This document shows, piece after piece, positions 34,421-47,100 of a stretch of 64,000 nt of DNA. Numbering within the stretch: the first letter of the stretch is position 1; each line of letters starts with the position of its first letter. Origin of the DNA: Salvator merianae (taxonomy: Eukaryota; Chordata; Lepidosauria; Squamata; Teiidae); NCBI GenBank assembly GCA_003586115.2, contig QVOM02000073.1:42214289-42278288 (forward strand). The letters are read 5' to 3'. The notes below the pieces were generated by a model. It was not told the DNA's origin and searched no databases. It saw only the letters and a program-made list of their open reading frames with translations. Made by a program: the position numbers and the translations under genes.

Positions 34421-35424
34421 TTTTTGACATTTACAAATTAGCATCTTTCCATCATAAAATTAAGCTTGGAAAAGTCTGGTAGAAAGGAAAATAGCATTTC
34501 TGCACTACTAGTAAAAATCCAGAAAAGAGAATTTAAACTAATGTAACCTGTCCTGTGGGCTACACCTGATGGAATGTGTTTGTCTACAAAAGCCCTATCC
34601 TAGTCTGCTGGTAAATCTGTTGAAGCAATCTACCGCTGGACCACTGACTGTATCCCAGAACAGCAGGCCTACTGTTCTGGTATGTGTTGGTGATGGGGCT
34701 CCATTTTCAGTTTTACATAAGGAAGTGCCAACAGAAGCTGGCATGCTGCTGAAAAGCACCTGAAACTCTGAAGACCAGGAATGAAAATTTCTGGTCTTTG
34801 AAGCTGGGCCTGGCCTTCAAAGTCAGGGGCCACGCTCAAAGTCAGATGAGCTGTACTCAAAATGCCAATGGCCCTTACCGCATGTTAGGGTGAGTCTGGC
34901 CCAGCATGCAGAAATGCCTTTAGGTCTACAATCAATTCTTTCTATCTTGAAAAGCAAGCTTTCTGCCCACTATTTCGCTTACCACATAAACTACCTCCAG
35001 CATATGAACTTACACTTTCTCATCTCTAGGAATAAACCCTCACTTGGGTAATTCCATAAAGATGAGTGACAGAGGGCAGCATTGTGGGACTGGAAGCCTC
35101 ACTTTTAGATCTCCAAACTACATCTCAGTCAACTGCAGCCTGAGTTGTAGCCTGGGCAAACAAAAATAAAGCTTCCAGTTACCTCTGCCAGAATGAGACA
35201 GACAGTGGCTCATCTGGCTAAAAGGCTCACACCTTTTAGCATGATCTCTTGGCCCCTATCTCCCCCAACTAATTTCTGTGAGCATAATGTCTGCACCCAT
35301 ATTTCTCACCACAATGTTTTGATCCTCATTATTGCATGCCCCTTTCACTGCTGTTTTTAATCCCTGAAACTGTATTCCCAGAGGGGCTGCAATCCCCTTT
35401 TTATTTAGCATCTCTACTACTGGA
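34421..35424. other. unassigned sequence
   Basis: Nothing recognised. Confidence 0.35.
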
Positions 35425-35610
35425 GGGCCCCTGCTGGATCAGGCCACAGCCCATCTAGTTCAATATCCTATGTTGCACAGTGGCCCATCAATTGCTTCTG
35501 GGCATTCGCAAGCAGAAGGCAAAGGCAAAGGCAAAAGCTTCACCTGCTCTTGATTCCCCACAAATGGCCTTTAGACGCCTCCTGGCCATCTCTCCAACCT
35601 GAGGCACATA
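35425..35610 (+). repeat. SINE-like 'CTGCTGGATCAGG' repeat
   Basis: It carries CTGCTGGATCAGGCCACAGC, 'CAATTGCTTCTGGGCATTCG' and 'GGCCTTTAGACGCCTCCTGGCC', the same order as at 14352. A small CAAAGG tandem run replaces part of the middle. Confidence 0.75.
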
Positions 35611-37085
35611 TAGCTCAAGATGCCTTTTTTTCCCCTACTTCCTGCAGAGCTGCACCATGGTGTACTGATCTCCCCTGTGCAGTGGCTGCTATGCAACTAC
35701 CATGGCTCATGTCTCTGTGATAGTTAACATCCATTATTCTGTTGATTTGCCTCTTTGAAAGGCCTAAGTGTTATTCAAGTTTAGTATACATTGCCAGTCT
35801 CCTTGCCTGAACTCGATGTCCAGTTTCAGGAATGGACATCATGGCTTACCCATATTTTATTACTACTGGCTGCCTGGAATCCAATAACACTGAAGTCCAA
35901 TACGTTCTGGAGCACTGTACCTGGTTTAAACCACAATAAAAATTACATTCTGGTGTACAAACACTATCTAGTGTAATTCCACCAATCTGAACACGATCGC
36001 TGAACCTCAGCATCTTTCTTTTCCCCTCCATGTTCTCTTCTTCCCCTTTAATTTTAAAGTATATTATTTGCTTCTATGTAGCATCTCACTTTTATTTGTC
36101 CCTTGCTTTTGTGAAAACCTGATCACATTACATATCATTCCGACATGCTATAGCTGTCATAAAGCCCTCCATTTTTCAGAAATACAAAACACTTAGGAGC
36201 CTTCAGTATCTTGGCACTCAATTCTTATAATTGTACCGAGCAGCAGTACAAATACACGTCTCACTGGGACGGCTCTGTAAAGAGACTGAAATTAAACTTC
36301 ATAAGATTGATATGATCTTTGTTGGTGCTTATCCATCAAAAGGAGATGAGTGGGTGAAGGGGGTTTAGTGGATAAGAGAGTCATAATGGTGGGAACAGCA
36401 GAATTCATACTTATTCTCTCACCATAGCTTGAAAATAAAATAAGACTCATTATGTTCTCCTGCCCCTGTTGTTCACATCTTATGTTCATCTGTAGCGACA
36501 TGCTAAGAAAGCACACTCACAGAAGTGGCTCAATTTAAATGCGGTGTTAAGTAATAGATGCAGAGAGTAAATAGCTGCAGTGTTAATCATGGCAGAAAGT
36601 AAATGTTACATAAAATTTGTGGAAAGTGGCATTTTGTGTGTCAAGCTTCAGGACAAACATCTGTCAGGGTCACGGACCGTGACAGCTCCTCAGCGTGGGA
36701 GGTTTTAGCTGAACAGGAGAGAAGCTTCAGGAGAGAGGCATTTGTTTGTTTGCATGTTTACTGTTTGCATTTATATCCGGCCTTATGCCTTGAAGATTTA
36801 GGTCTTTTTAACACTTATCTGCCTCAAGTTGGGATTAGTGGGTCTGGAATAGCCAGGCTCACTGATCCTGCCCATAGTGCTGATCCGGATCAGCAGAAGC
36901 TGCAGCCTCAAAGCTCAACCAAGCTTTGTGGCTGCACCCCCATGCCTTTGAGGGTTAGGAATATCATGACATCTGGGGGATACATTTCGACAACATGCTA
37001 TGGTACATTGCTGAAATGCAGCCCCAGTAGTACCACAGAAGGTGTGCCTTCTGCACACCTCCTGTATGCTGGATCAGGTCTGGCA
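35611..37085. other. unassigned sequence
   Basis: Nothing recognised with certainty. A 15-base odd palindrome with arms GTCACGG/CCGTGAC lies at about 36669-36683. A 164-codon open frame at 36603-37097 has no family motif. Confidence 0.35.
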
Positions 37086-37200
37086 GTCCACTGGTAGACC
37101 CAATTAAATGGGTCTACTAGTGATCCAGATTAAGGTCTCTTTAAGGTGGCCTTAATCTGGATTGGGCTCCATCTAAAGCAGATGGAGCTGTACAAGCAGG
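37086..37200. repeat. two adjacent inverted repeats, miniature-element style
   Basis: GTAGACCCA…TGGGTCTAC (37095-37120) and CCAGATTAAGG…CCTTAATCTGG (37125-37160) are exact inverse pairs, followed by another short pair around CCATCT/AGATGG. Terminal repeats of a transposon were not established. Confidence 0.5.
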
Positions 37201-38439
37201 AGGCAGGGCTAGAAGTGAACTATATGGGCCTCTTAAAGGGCTTTAGAGTGGGTTACAACTGTCAAAAGCCATAAAGCAAAATTCAGAACAATTAAAGCCA
37301 AATTTTAAAAATATAGTACCAGGAGGAGAAAACATTGGTAAAGAGGTACACCTGTACCATCCACCAGAAAACTGTGTCTGCATGCAGTCCTGCTGCACTT
37401 GCACAAGGAGGGCAGGGATGTTGTCTGAACACTGGTGCAGAGACTTGAAAATACCAAGGCTTCCTGAAGCCATGAAGAAAGCCTGATCTGGCAGAGGTGC
37501 TGGCACAGTAGCAGCATGCCCTAATAGACAAAGAAGGTTCAGATCCTACTCTTCTACAATCTTTAGGCTTGGGCCAACTGCAGATCATACAAAACAAACC
37601 ACTTAGAGGGGCCCAGGACTGTCAGGTAGCTCAGTTGATGACCCTGGGCTTTTTACGGCACCCACAGCTGCCTTCTACTCTGGAGCAGGTGAGCCCTGTG
37701 TAAATGGTGTGGGGAATTTATCTCTTCACAAAATACAGCAGCTGACATTATTCATCTCGCCATGGTGGAGCTGTGTCAGTGCACAGATGTGTTAAGAACA
37801 TCTGCACACATGTGTGCATGCTCAACTCATTAAGGCATAGTAATGGTGGGTGTGATGTGGACATCACAGTGCAGGTGAGCTGCCAGCTCACTATCCACAG
37901 GACTCACTTGCACATTAACTGGCTCTAGGTGCTATAGAGAGACCAGATGTGTTGCGCGCAGCACCCAACAATCCTCAAACTCTCTACAAAGCTTCAGCAT
38001 GGCCCATTTGCCCTCTTTGCTTATCACATATAGCCATAGGGAAGAAGGATTCTAGAATCTGATCAGGCATTCTACACCCCGGAAACAAGATGCAGTCAAT
38101 AAACTTTATGGATGACAAAACACTGATGATATGATGTGACATGACATGGATTAACAACCAAGTGGATGATGTAAAGAAATGGAAAGAACACCTTACATTA
38201 AATGTTAAAAACAGTACTAAACCAGCAGGGGAATAGGAAAGAAACAGACAATCCAACCATTCACCCCGGGGAAAATAGAACTTAAATAGAAATTATAGTA
38301 GATGCTTCATGAACATCAGAGAGAATGCATTTCAAAGATAAGTACCACTACTGAGCAGGCCCACTGCAAGATAACTGTAAGATAATGCTCAGTAAATTGT
38401 GATACTCCAGCTGGTCTTCTTCAGATAATATTGGTGATC
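37201..38439. other. unassigned sequence
   Basis: Nothing recognised. Confidence 0.35.
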
Positions 38440-38670
38440 TGACCAGTCTGTAATAGGAAAGGTGATCTGCTAGGTATCCTGGTCCCAAATTGTTTAGGAC
38501 CTTATATGCCAAAGATAAAACCATGAATCTGACCTACTAGCTTTCTGGCAACTTATATGCATGTATAATATTTGTGTCAGCAAATGTCCAACCCAGCCAA
38601 CTGGCTGCTCTGTTTCTGAGAGTGGCAGCTTTTAGAAAAGGTCCAGCTGAAATTTTCCAGTTACAGTAGT
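38440..38670 (-). mobile_element. L2-like fragment, antisense
   Basis: 'AAATTGTTTAGGACCTTATATGCC' and 'CCAACTGGCTGCTCTGTTTC' align with the same region of L2 as 24188-24340. It differs from the 23800 copy more than the other copies do, suggesting another subfamily. Confidence 0.55.
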
Positions 38671-39649
38671 AACTCTAGAAGCATTTCACACTATGCACCT
38701 GCTGTTTCTGAAGGAGTGGAACTTCCTTTAAAATAGACAAGTTACCCAGTTCCAAGAATCTTAGGCTACATCCTCACGAAATGGGATGCAACGCAGAGCC
38801 AGGGTAGTGCATGTAAGTTGCACATGAGCTGCTACTGGGCAGGAGGCAAGGCAAGCATCTCTTGCGTTGTGGAGGTTTCCAGCCCCAGAAGCCTCCCTGC
38901 TGGGGAGAGCCTTCAGAAGTCTGCCAATTTGGTCCAGATTGAAAGCAGCCTGGGAGGAAACCAGACCAGTAAGTTGCCTTGAAACTCCCTGTCCAGCTAC
39001 ACAGAGGAGATGGACTGCCTTAGGATCCAATCTCCAACCTGAAAGTCATTGGAAGGGGATGTATGGTAAGTTGACTCCGAGGGTAGTGAGGGCAACTGGG
39101 AAGCCAGTTGGAATGGGTGTATGTGATTCCACAGCTCTAGGAACATACAGATGTTTGGATCCCACTCTCTTGTTCAGGTGGGTATGCCACTTAGGCCCTT
39201 TCAACACTGGTGCTTGTTCTGGAATAATTCCTGGGACAAGGCACCTGCATGGTAGCATGGATTACAGCAGGTCCCACCCCATCACACTTTGTCTACAACT
39301 GGCCCAGGGCTGGGAAGTGTGCAGATGCCCCCTGAGGTCTGGTACACCATAGGGCACCTGTATGAGTAGCACTTCAGGAAGCACTGCCAAAAGTGACTCT
39401 GGCCTGAAAACAGCAAGGTTGGAAACTGCAAGCCTCAGTGTTGCCTCTGAGGGTTCTCCAGAGGCAACATCCAAGGCTAGAGCAGAATAGGCCATTCAAA
39501 TGCTGATGGCCCTTTTCAACCCCGGCAGCAATTTGTCCTAATGTGGGATGGGTTGTTTGTTCCAGGACAGGGTGTCCTGTCCTGTCCTGGGACACCATGG
39601 GTAGGCACAGAAAGGGTCTTTGTTGAAAGGTATGTGACTTAGGCCCTTT
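38671..39649. other. unassigned sequence
   Basis: No firm identification. TAGGCCCTTTCAACAC (39192) and TAGGCCCTTTG (39642) resemble GGGCC-type ends but have no partner. Confidence 0.35.
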
Positions 39650-40200
39650 GCTTTGTGATTCAATCCCAACTTATTGGCCTTCATCCAACCCATTGATGCA
39701 TTCAGGATCCAGTTCAGAATGTTCCCAGACTCTCATGATTTAGAAGATATAGAGGAATAGAGTGAAGTGTCATCAGCATTCTGTCTCCCAAATTCCTGAT
39801 GAATACCTCTAGTAGTGATCATATAGAGATAAAATAACATTGGTGATAGAACAAATACCCTGTGGCACCACATTCTGTCTGCTTAAGCACAGGAAGACAA
39901 TCATTCAACATAGTTCTCTGAAATTGTTTCAGAAGGTAAGAGTAGATCCAATGTAGCACTGTGCTTCCCACTCCCAGCCTACAGATGTAATCCAAAATGG
40001 TGCAAAAGCCAATGAAGGATCAAGCAGGAACAACAGAGTCATATTCCCTCTGTCTCTATTCTGCAGGAAGTCATCTTTCATTGGTGACCAAGGAATGATG
40101 ATAATCTCCAAACTAGCTTGAGTTAATTAGTTTCATCTAAGAGCAACTACAGCTGCCCAGCCATCACTTTCTCTAACAGGTTGGAGCCCAAAGTGGGATA
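39650..40200 (-). mobile_element. L2-like fragment, antisense
   Basis: 'CAACTTATTGGCCTTCATCCAACCC' through 'CAGAGTCATATTCCCTCTGTC' follows the order of 24670-25110 in the reference L2 copy. Probably the continuation of 38440-38670 with about 1 kb inserted between. Coding remnants are broken. Confidence 0.65.
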
Positions 40201-40284
40201 TTTGGACTAGGTGATATTTGAAGCAAACCAAGAGCTTTTGGGGTCTGTTTCAAGGCTATTACACTCCTCCAACTGTAGAGGTGC

Positions 40285-40460
40285 ATTCATAAGAGCATAT
40301 GTATATAAGAGAAGCCCTGCTGGATCAGGCCATGGCCCATCTAGTTCAGCATCCTGTCTCACACAGTGGCCCACCAATTGCTTCTGGGCAAAGGCAAAAC
40401 CTTCACTTGCTCTTGACAATGGCCTTTAGAGGCATTCTGCCTGCCTCTCCAACCTGAAGA
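40285..40460 (+). repeat. SINE-like 'CTGCTGGATCAGG' repeat
   Basis: It begins near CATAAGAGCATATG, then CTGCTGGATCAGGCCATGGC, 'CCCACCAATTGCTTCTGGGC' and 'GGCCTTTAGAGGCATTCTGCC'. Shorter in the middle than the copy at 35425. Confidence 0.78.
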
Positions 40461-40461
40461 C

Positions 40462-40630
40462 AGTACCTAAATAACCAGGAGCTTAAGCAAAAAATTCTAG
40501 AATGGTTTTCAAACTTGCAAGTTGATATCAAAGAGGAAGATATTGAAAGAATCCATAGAGTATATAAACCAATGTTTTTAAAAGAGTTGGGTGCAAATGA
40601 AGGATTCCAGACAAAGCTGAGGGAAAAGGG
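40462..40630 (+). mobile_element. L1-like ORF1 fragment
   Basis: Plus-strand translation from 40467 reads LKQKILEWFSNLQVDIKEED followed by IERIHRV. This is the style of the RNA-binding region of L1 ORF1 proteins. It directly follows the SINE-like repeat and ends near a possible LTR fragment. Confidence 0.65.
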
Positions 40631-40639
40631 GGCCATCCT

Positions 40640-41120
40640 TCCAGATAGACCAAAGCCTCTCTGGAAAGTCCCACTTTTTATTAGAGTTTAAAACAAAGGA
40701 GTATAATTACAAGCTGTAACACCTGGATCCAGGAACTGCCCAACACAATCATGCTATCACACACACATACCCCTGCAGCTGCATCCAGCTGTAAACACTC
40801 ATCTCTCTCATCTCTCTCCACCAAGGCAGCCCCTCCTGGATCCTGGCATACATTCAATAAAGGTCTTAGTTTTCTCCACATATCCCCCTTTTTTGTTTTT
40901 TAACAAAGTAATCCAACAAAACATTTTGTGTACAGCAAGCATTGTCCTTTAGCTGTTTAGGTACAATGCACATATAACAAACAATTCCAAAATAATACAA
41001 AAAGTCAGCTGAAGAACTGGTCTTGATAAATGGATAGAGTCATGAGTCAATTGTCCGAAAAGATATTTCATGTTGATGGCTAAGAAGTTGCCCATAATGA
41101 CCCCAATCAGTTATTGTAGC
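40640..41120 (-). mobile_element. possible endogenous-retrovirus or LTR-element fragment
   Basis: On the minus strand a purine tract (plus-strand complement at 40883-40894) is followed two bases later by TGTGGAG at 40880, the arrangement of a polypurine tract abutting the start of a 3' LTR. AATAAA-type signals lie in the putative LTR (minus strand near 40680). Upstream coding sequence on the minus strand (40895-41120) is broken by at least one stop and cannot be assigned. No second LTR, primer site or flanking duplication was seen, so this could be chance. Confidence 0.35.
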
Positions 41121-41415
41121 ATTATTCAGAATTGATGTGTTTCTTCCATCTTCAATTCTACAAGGGATCCAAACAAAATGCAGAGTCTCCAATAGCAATG
41201 CATGGAACCTTATCAGACTTTTCTCATGGCAGACACCTTATCCCATAGTGAACTTCAGAAAAAACCTGATGCTTGGGAGGTATGGAAACGGATCTACACT
41301 TATTCATCAAAAGGATGATCAGAAGTTACCTCTTTCTTTCTCTTTTTATTTCTTAGGGTTTTTATATTTTAAATGTATTCTGTAATACACTTTAAAAACT
41401 TGTAATAATAAAAAC
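41121..41415 (+). mobile_element. probable L1-like ORF2 end and 3' tail
   Basis: 'WEVWKRIYTYSS' in plus-strand translation (about 41274-41310), then a stop, a T-rich 3' part and a short A-rich end with AATAAAAAC. It has the style of L1 3' ends and the same orientation as the ORF1 piece at 40462; the two could be parts of one deleted copy. Confidence 0.45.
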
Positions 41416-42647
41416 AAATCTGATGTTTCCCTCTCTAATATCTTTTGCAGGCACCTTCGTGCTTGAAAGCTGCTTGTAAACATGCTTCTTTATCTGTTCT
41501 AGGTCAATAAATGTTCCAGATCATGAAAAACTTTGCTAATCAATGAATATTTTCTTTTAGTTACATGAGTTGCACCCACAAATACCGTGGGGGGTATATA
41601 TAGTAAATGAAATGTGTCATTTAAGAATTAATTGGCACAGGTCTGTCCCCCAAAGAACATGCAGGAATGGCGCTGAATAAAGATTCTGGTATCACCTGAT
41701 AACCAAAACAAGTCTGTTTTCTTTATAACAATATCAGTGTTATTGCTATTTAGCTGGATTGCTGTTGTTGACCCCTGCAATGAAATCCTGTTTATGTCAT
41801 TATCTATTACTCTAGTCATTCACCAGTTTTTTTATTCCTAAAGCATGTGAACAGTTCTATATCTAACCAATTTATTCTTATCACAGAGTGAAAACAATTA
41901 GAGCTAATTAGAACAAGTTATTCAAGTCATCAAGACTCATCAGATTGAAAAAAAGGTCTAAACTGCTGTGAGATTATTACAAGCTGAGAGTTAATACCCT
42001 GAATGAAATAAAGGGGAAAAATACCAGCAATCATTTAAAGAAGTCTTTAGCACATCTGACAGTAGAATTTAACAAAGGTAAAACAATGATAAATTATATG
42101 GGGCATTGTTGCCTGGAGCATTTACTTCCTAAACATTCACACAATATTGGAACATAAAACATTAGGATTTTTATTGACAAAACATCTTAAACTTCTTTTT
42201 GAAGTCACTGATTTTATAACAAAATCCACTTTCAGATTTATATATGGAAATCTGCAAGGTACTGAAGCATTGAAAATGCACCTGAAGACATGTTTACTTT
42301 ATCTAATAGCAGCACTGTTAAATTTACAAAGTACTTTTCATAATAAAGGGACTGAAATACTTTTACAGATCAAAATTTAACAGAGGCAGTGAATATGCCA
42401 CCTGTTTGCCAGCTTGCTCTCTTTAACTGAGCAGAAGAGAAACGGGTCATGACAGAAATCTTTCAGCCAGCCGAGAGACCACGAAATGTGACAGCAAAGT
42501 GCTGCTCTGACAATGAAAAGGATGGGGTGACAGGTTTTACGGAAGACTCACAGGAGTTCCTTGGAAGGCACAGCTAATCCCTTTTTTCATGGAGTGCTGA
42601 TGAGGCCTCCAATAAATTTTTGTTTTGGTCTTCAAAGAACCCACTGA
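41416..42647. other. unassigned sequence
   Basis: Nothing recognised. Confidence 0.35.
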
Positions 42648-42872
42648 GGCTGCTTCTGCACACATTAAAAAAAAAAAGGCTCAAAAGCAGCTGCGAAGTG
42701 ATAGCATCAATATGCTAGTCCCTTAACCCACATGACAGGCAGAAAATGCACTTCCAAAGTAGTTTTGCTGGCCTGTAATGCAGATTAGAGCTGGAATGGG
42801 AACGCTAGTGTCTGCTTGCTATCACCTCCAAGCTGTTTTTGAACTGCTTTTAAAAATGTGTGTGGATGCAAC
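42648..42872. mobile_element. palindromic miniature element, about 225 bp
   Basis: Ends GGCTGCTTCTGCACACATT and the inverse style AATGTGTGTGGATGCA. Arms continue inward as GCAGCT…AAGTGATAGCA and the inverse TGCTATCACCTCCAAGC. Similar in plan to 53989-54218 and 57139-57306. Flanking duplication ambiguous. Confidence 0.65.
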
Positions 42873-43990
42873 TTGATTTTGATAGTGAAAACAAATGCAG
42901 ATAAATATAGCGACAACAAATGCAAGTAAATAAACCAAGTAAACAAAAAAAGGTATAGTGGTAGCATCCACACAGCAGGAAGAAGTGTGGAAGCATGCTG
43001 TCTGCCACGTCCCTCCCCCACTGTCAGATTGAAGATAGTCTTCGGTTTGCCAGTTGTTTGTCTTTGAACCCAGGAAATGGCCCAATCTTAACTCAGGGAG
43101 GAGGGACTTCCCTCTCCTTTCCCTCCAGTCAAGATTGGGGCTTCTCTTGATTCAGAGAGGGAAGGAGAGGCAGCTCTTCTGCTCATTGTGTTCCTGGCTT
43201 TGATCTCATTGAGGGGGGGAGAGCTGCCCCATTGTCAGATTCAAAGCAGGGAAATCCCCAGCTTTGAATCTGATGGCAGGTAATGTTATCAAACACAGGA
43301 AATGGTCCCATGGATCAGGTTGGGGAAGGAACTTCCAGCTGTTCTCCCCTGTACTAGCTACTATTGGATGTGGTTCAAGTCAGAAGGTTAGCCGCCCTTG
43401 CTCTATTGGTATTGCTTGTACTGGGGGCAAAGCAGTGGAGTTTAAGATCCCTAACAGCTCTAGTTAATGCACTGTCACTGAAATAAGTGGGGAAATAAAG
43501 AAGAGAAATCCTGAGAAAACAAAGGTCCTTTCCACACATGGCACCAGAATGGATCACAGTCCAATCTAGGCCCTGTCGTGTGCACAAAGGTGTGTATCAG
43601 CAGAGTCCCTCCATCCTTAGTAAGGCCTAGGTTGTGGGCCAGAATATGGTGCCAAAATGGCACCATATTCCATTCCAATGGCAGACCTTTGTAAAGTAGT
43701 TCCCAAGTGGACTAATCATGGTGTACTGGGCCACAAGGAGATGCTGAAAATATGCCCCATAGTCCTGTATACCATGCGGTTCCTTTTCAGTGGTGCATCA
43801 GGGAGCTCCATGGGAAGTTTTGTTGTAACTGGGAGTGCCTCCAAAATGGCCCTGGTCAGAAACTTTCATTCCTCTCCTTCTAAGTCTGGGCTGGAACGGA
43901 CTGTCCAAATGTGGAGTGGGCTACTGTCCAGAGCAGCCCATGTAATCCGGCTTCATAGTGGGAAAAACACATCAGTAAATGTCTAGTAAT
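42873..43990. other. unassigned sequence, partly miniature-element-like
   Basis: 43525-43990 has 'GGTGCCAAAATGGCACC'-type palindromes (43649-43665) resembling 62085-62100. No terminal repeats established. Confidence 0.35.
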
Positions 43991-44011
43991 TTTTTCCCAT
44001 ATTATTTAACT

Positions 44012-44130
44012 CAAAAGGAGATTTTCTGAGTTAGATAACACCAAAAGAAAACTGTGTCTCTTTGCTGATGTGTTTTTTCATTCTGAAAGTGGACTGGATT
44101 AAATTTAGATGTAGATAAGCATTGTGTGTG
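44012..44130. mobile_element. half of a palindromic miniature element
   Basis: 'TTTTCTGAGTTAGATAACACC' through 'GAAAGTGGACTGGATTAAATTTAGATGT' matches the right arm of the elements at 51975 and 57306. The left arm is not present. Confidence 0.6.
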
Positions 44131-47100
44131 TGTGCAGTAGACTATGAAAACGATACTACAAGGAAATCTAGTGAGCACATGTAATAGACTACAGGAATTA
44201 TCATTACCTGGTACACAGGTGGATCTGTTGTTTTCTCTCTGCATCACGTAAAATACCACTATGGATTTGTCTGGAGCTCTCCAAGGCAAAAAGTAAATTA
44301 TGTGGCTGAGTACAGAGACATTTCATTTCATATGAAAAGTGATTTTGTGATAAAACTTTCCCCTTTCATTTTAATTCTTCAGTTTATATTTAAACATTTG
44401 GGTTTTCATGATTACAGTTTGAAAGAAGGAAGGATCTGTCTATCAACTTTGGTGGTATTAGATCAGCTGAAATGAGTTCAAGGCTCTTGGATCTTCCTAT
44501 GTGCTTTGAATAAAATTCAGCAATTAACAGCTGACTCCAACTCCCACTGAAGCCAGCAGGAATATTTTGATTGATTCCAACTGACACAAAGTTGAACAAC
44601 CCTTGAATGTGCCAACAATTGAAGATGCAGCGTGGTTCTTTGCCCAGCTTAGGGTGAACCCCAAAGAAAGCCAACTCATGTCAATTTTCAGAGCCAGACA
44701 TGGAGATAAATTGTAATTCATGATATGTGCCAGACTTCTTGAACCTAAGAAGAAGTTCTCATAGGGCTGATTCACTTTATCTAGGCTCTCAGCTCTGCAT
44801 AAGAAATTTCTTGGGCCAATTTCCGTCACGAGCATTTAAAACATTTACCTATCCACCTGTCTGAGTGCATACATTTACAGCACATGGTGTAAAATTACCA
44901 TCTAGGCACAATTGTGATTGGCAGTTTTCCTTTCACCTGGTCTTCACAGTTCGTTAGGTATACCTAGTCTCGTGACTTACACAAATTGGTTTCGGAGGTT
45001 TCCTTTGTTCCTTCCTCTCATTGTTTTCTTTTGACAAGTCATCTAAGGCCATTTGGTCCTTGGTGTCCAAACAGGTATGCATGAGACTGTTTTAAGCATA
45101 TAGTTGTTTTTTTAAAAAATCAATTGCCATTAATGATATGTTACTCCAAGCACAAATGACCATATTTGGTGGCATCCTAAGAAGATATACTGACAACCTG
45201 AAGGCAACTCCTTGGACTATCTGCTGTGGGAATAGTTCTTTGATACCCGACCCTACTGCAAAACTGCTAGTATAAGAAAGCACGAAGACCCTGCCAGGTT
45301 GTCTTATACAATGCCTGCTGCATGTTTTACATGATGCCTGATCTATTGACAGAAATGCTTGCAGGAGGCTTTCCAACAAGCAAGCTTTGGGTCCTGGATG
45401 CTTCTGCCTCTTTGGTGTTGCAGACTGCTTCCTCTCAAGCTTCTTCTAGCCCTTAGTACTTTTGTTAAGGAGAGATTGCACCCTGGGCAGCTGCCTCTTT
45501 TGACAAGTATCCTCTCCCTGCCCTTGGAAGCTGCCTTCTTACAGATATGCTTTGCATTCTTTGCCTGCTCCACAGTGGTAATTGCTGTCTCCTGTAGCTG
45601 TCTCTGCCAGTTTCAATCACTTTCCTTTGGGTAGCTGCTTCTTCAGTCAGGTTGGATTACTCCTGGGCAGTTGTCCCTTCTGTCAAGTGTCCTCCTCTGC
45701 CCCTTTTTGCCCTCGAAAGGTGTCAGATCCGCCCCTGCTGCGCTTCTCCAAGCCAGTTGGTCTTTGGGAGGTTCCCCTAACTCCCAGATTTCAATTGATT
45801 TAAATTACCCCCATTGTGTGTTTTCACAAAACACCTGATTTTTCCAGAACGTAACCCTCATGCAATGGAAGACTTTACTGAACTGTATTTGGTATGTACT
45901 GAAGTTGTACATAAAACACAATTTTGACAGCATATATACTTGAGACCTTTCTTCCCAATGGCATTGCCCCAGTGTTGGTTTATATAAGTCATATCTTAGT
46001 AGGAATGCACGTTGGAAGTGAAGCGGCAAGTCTTTGACAAATACAAGTCATTTCAAGCCATTTGCTGTCTTGCTAGGCACCCTCAGTCTCTAAGACAAGT
46101 CACTCCCATATCAGTGTAACTGCAGCTGGCTTCCACTTTAGTGTTCCAGCCTTGCCACCCTACACCCCATACATTGTAATGGTCAGTGCCTAGGATGCAG
46201 TGGCAGGGCATTTCAAGGACAGATGGAGCCAATTCCGGGTTCTGGGGGAATTTAGGAGTGAGTCATAGAGCCACGCTACATTCTTTTGTTGGGAAGACCA
46301 GGTAGAGGGGAAAAAGAAGTCACCACAGCATGGTGTAGAAGTGCCATTTGAAAACCAAGGTTTAATGCCTTGAATACAAAAAGTGGTCTTCCACAATGCC
46401 ATATCCAGCAAAGCCCCTGCAACTTGCTAATATTATTGGGAGCATCGTCCTTGGGGAAACCAGGAAGGATCACTAGGAGGGTATCCCACACTTTGCTATC
46501 ATCTGCCTGAATAGAGGGAGCAGGCCAGGAGTCTGTTCCATAGGTGGAACAGGAATCTTCTTCAGTCACCTATGCCTGCCAGGACAGAGGTCTCTTTGTG
46601 GTCTTTGTGGCCACCAGAGATTCTCATGTCAAAAAGTCTGGTGAGGCTGATACTGTATCCTTTGACCTATTCTCTGCATTGCCTAATATTCAGCTCTAAT
46701 GTTTCCAGTCCTACAGGCTTGTTACCCAGACCAAGCAAGGATAGCGTTGGCTGAGACAACATTTTTCTGATTGACATCCTTCAACTGTTACACAGTGATT
46801 TGCCAGAAGTCAGTGAAGCAGGTTTGTTTCCCCAGTAGTAGCCCAGTTCATATTCCCATGGCAGGGGTGGAGAGCTGTCATGGTTGCTTCCTCCAACCAT
46901 ATGTGTGAGTGAGAGAGTAAGCAGTATCATGAGATCTATGCTGCCCCCTGGAATCTGGTTCCTGTTGGTGTCTGCAGCCTCTTACAGCAATCAAAGCCAA
47001 TGATCCCATATCTTATCCAGTGCAGAACTATGTTGAGGGAGCATAGGGCCTGGCTGATTTGCCTTTGAAGAAGAGTGTGAAGGTAGTATTGCAAGGACCT

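Noticed and set aside
36603..37097. 164-codon plus-strand open frame
   Set aside because: It has no recognisable domain, and its end runs into palindromic repeat sequence; more likely chance.
38867..39352. 161-codon plus-strand open frame
   Set aside because: No family motif, no supporting context, and neighbouring sequence is repeat-like.
14352..40460. Dispersed 'CTGCTGGATCAGG' units considered as tRNA genes or a CRISPR-like array
   Set aside because: They are far apart, differ in orientation, and show no tRNA fold or regular spacers; SINE-like repeats fit better.
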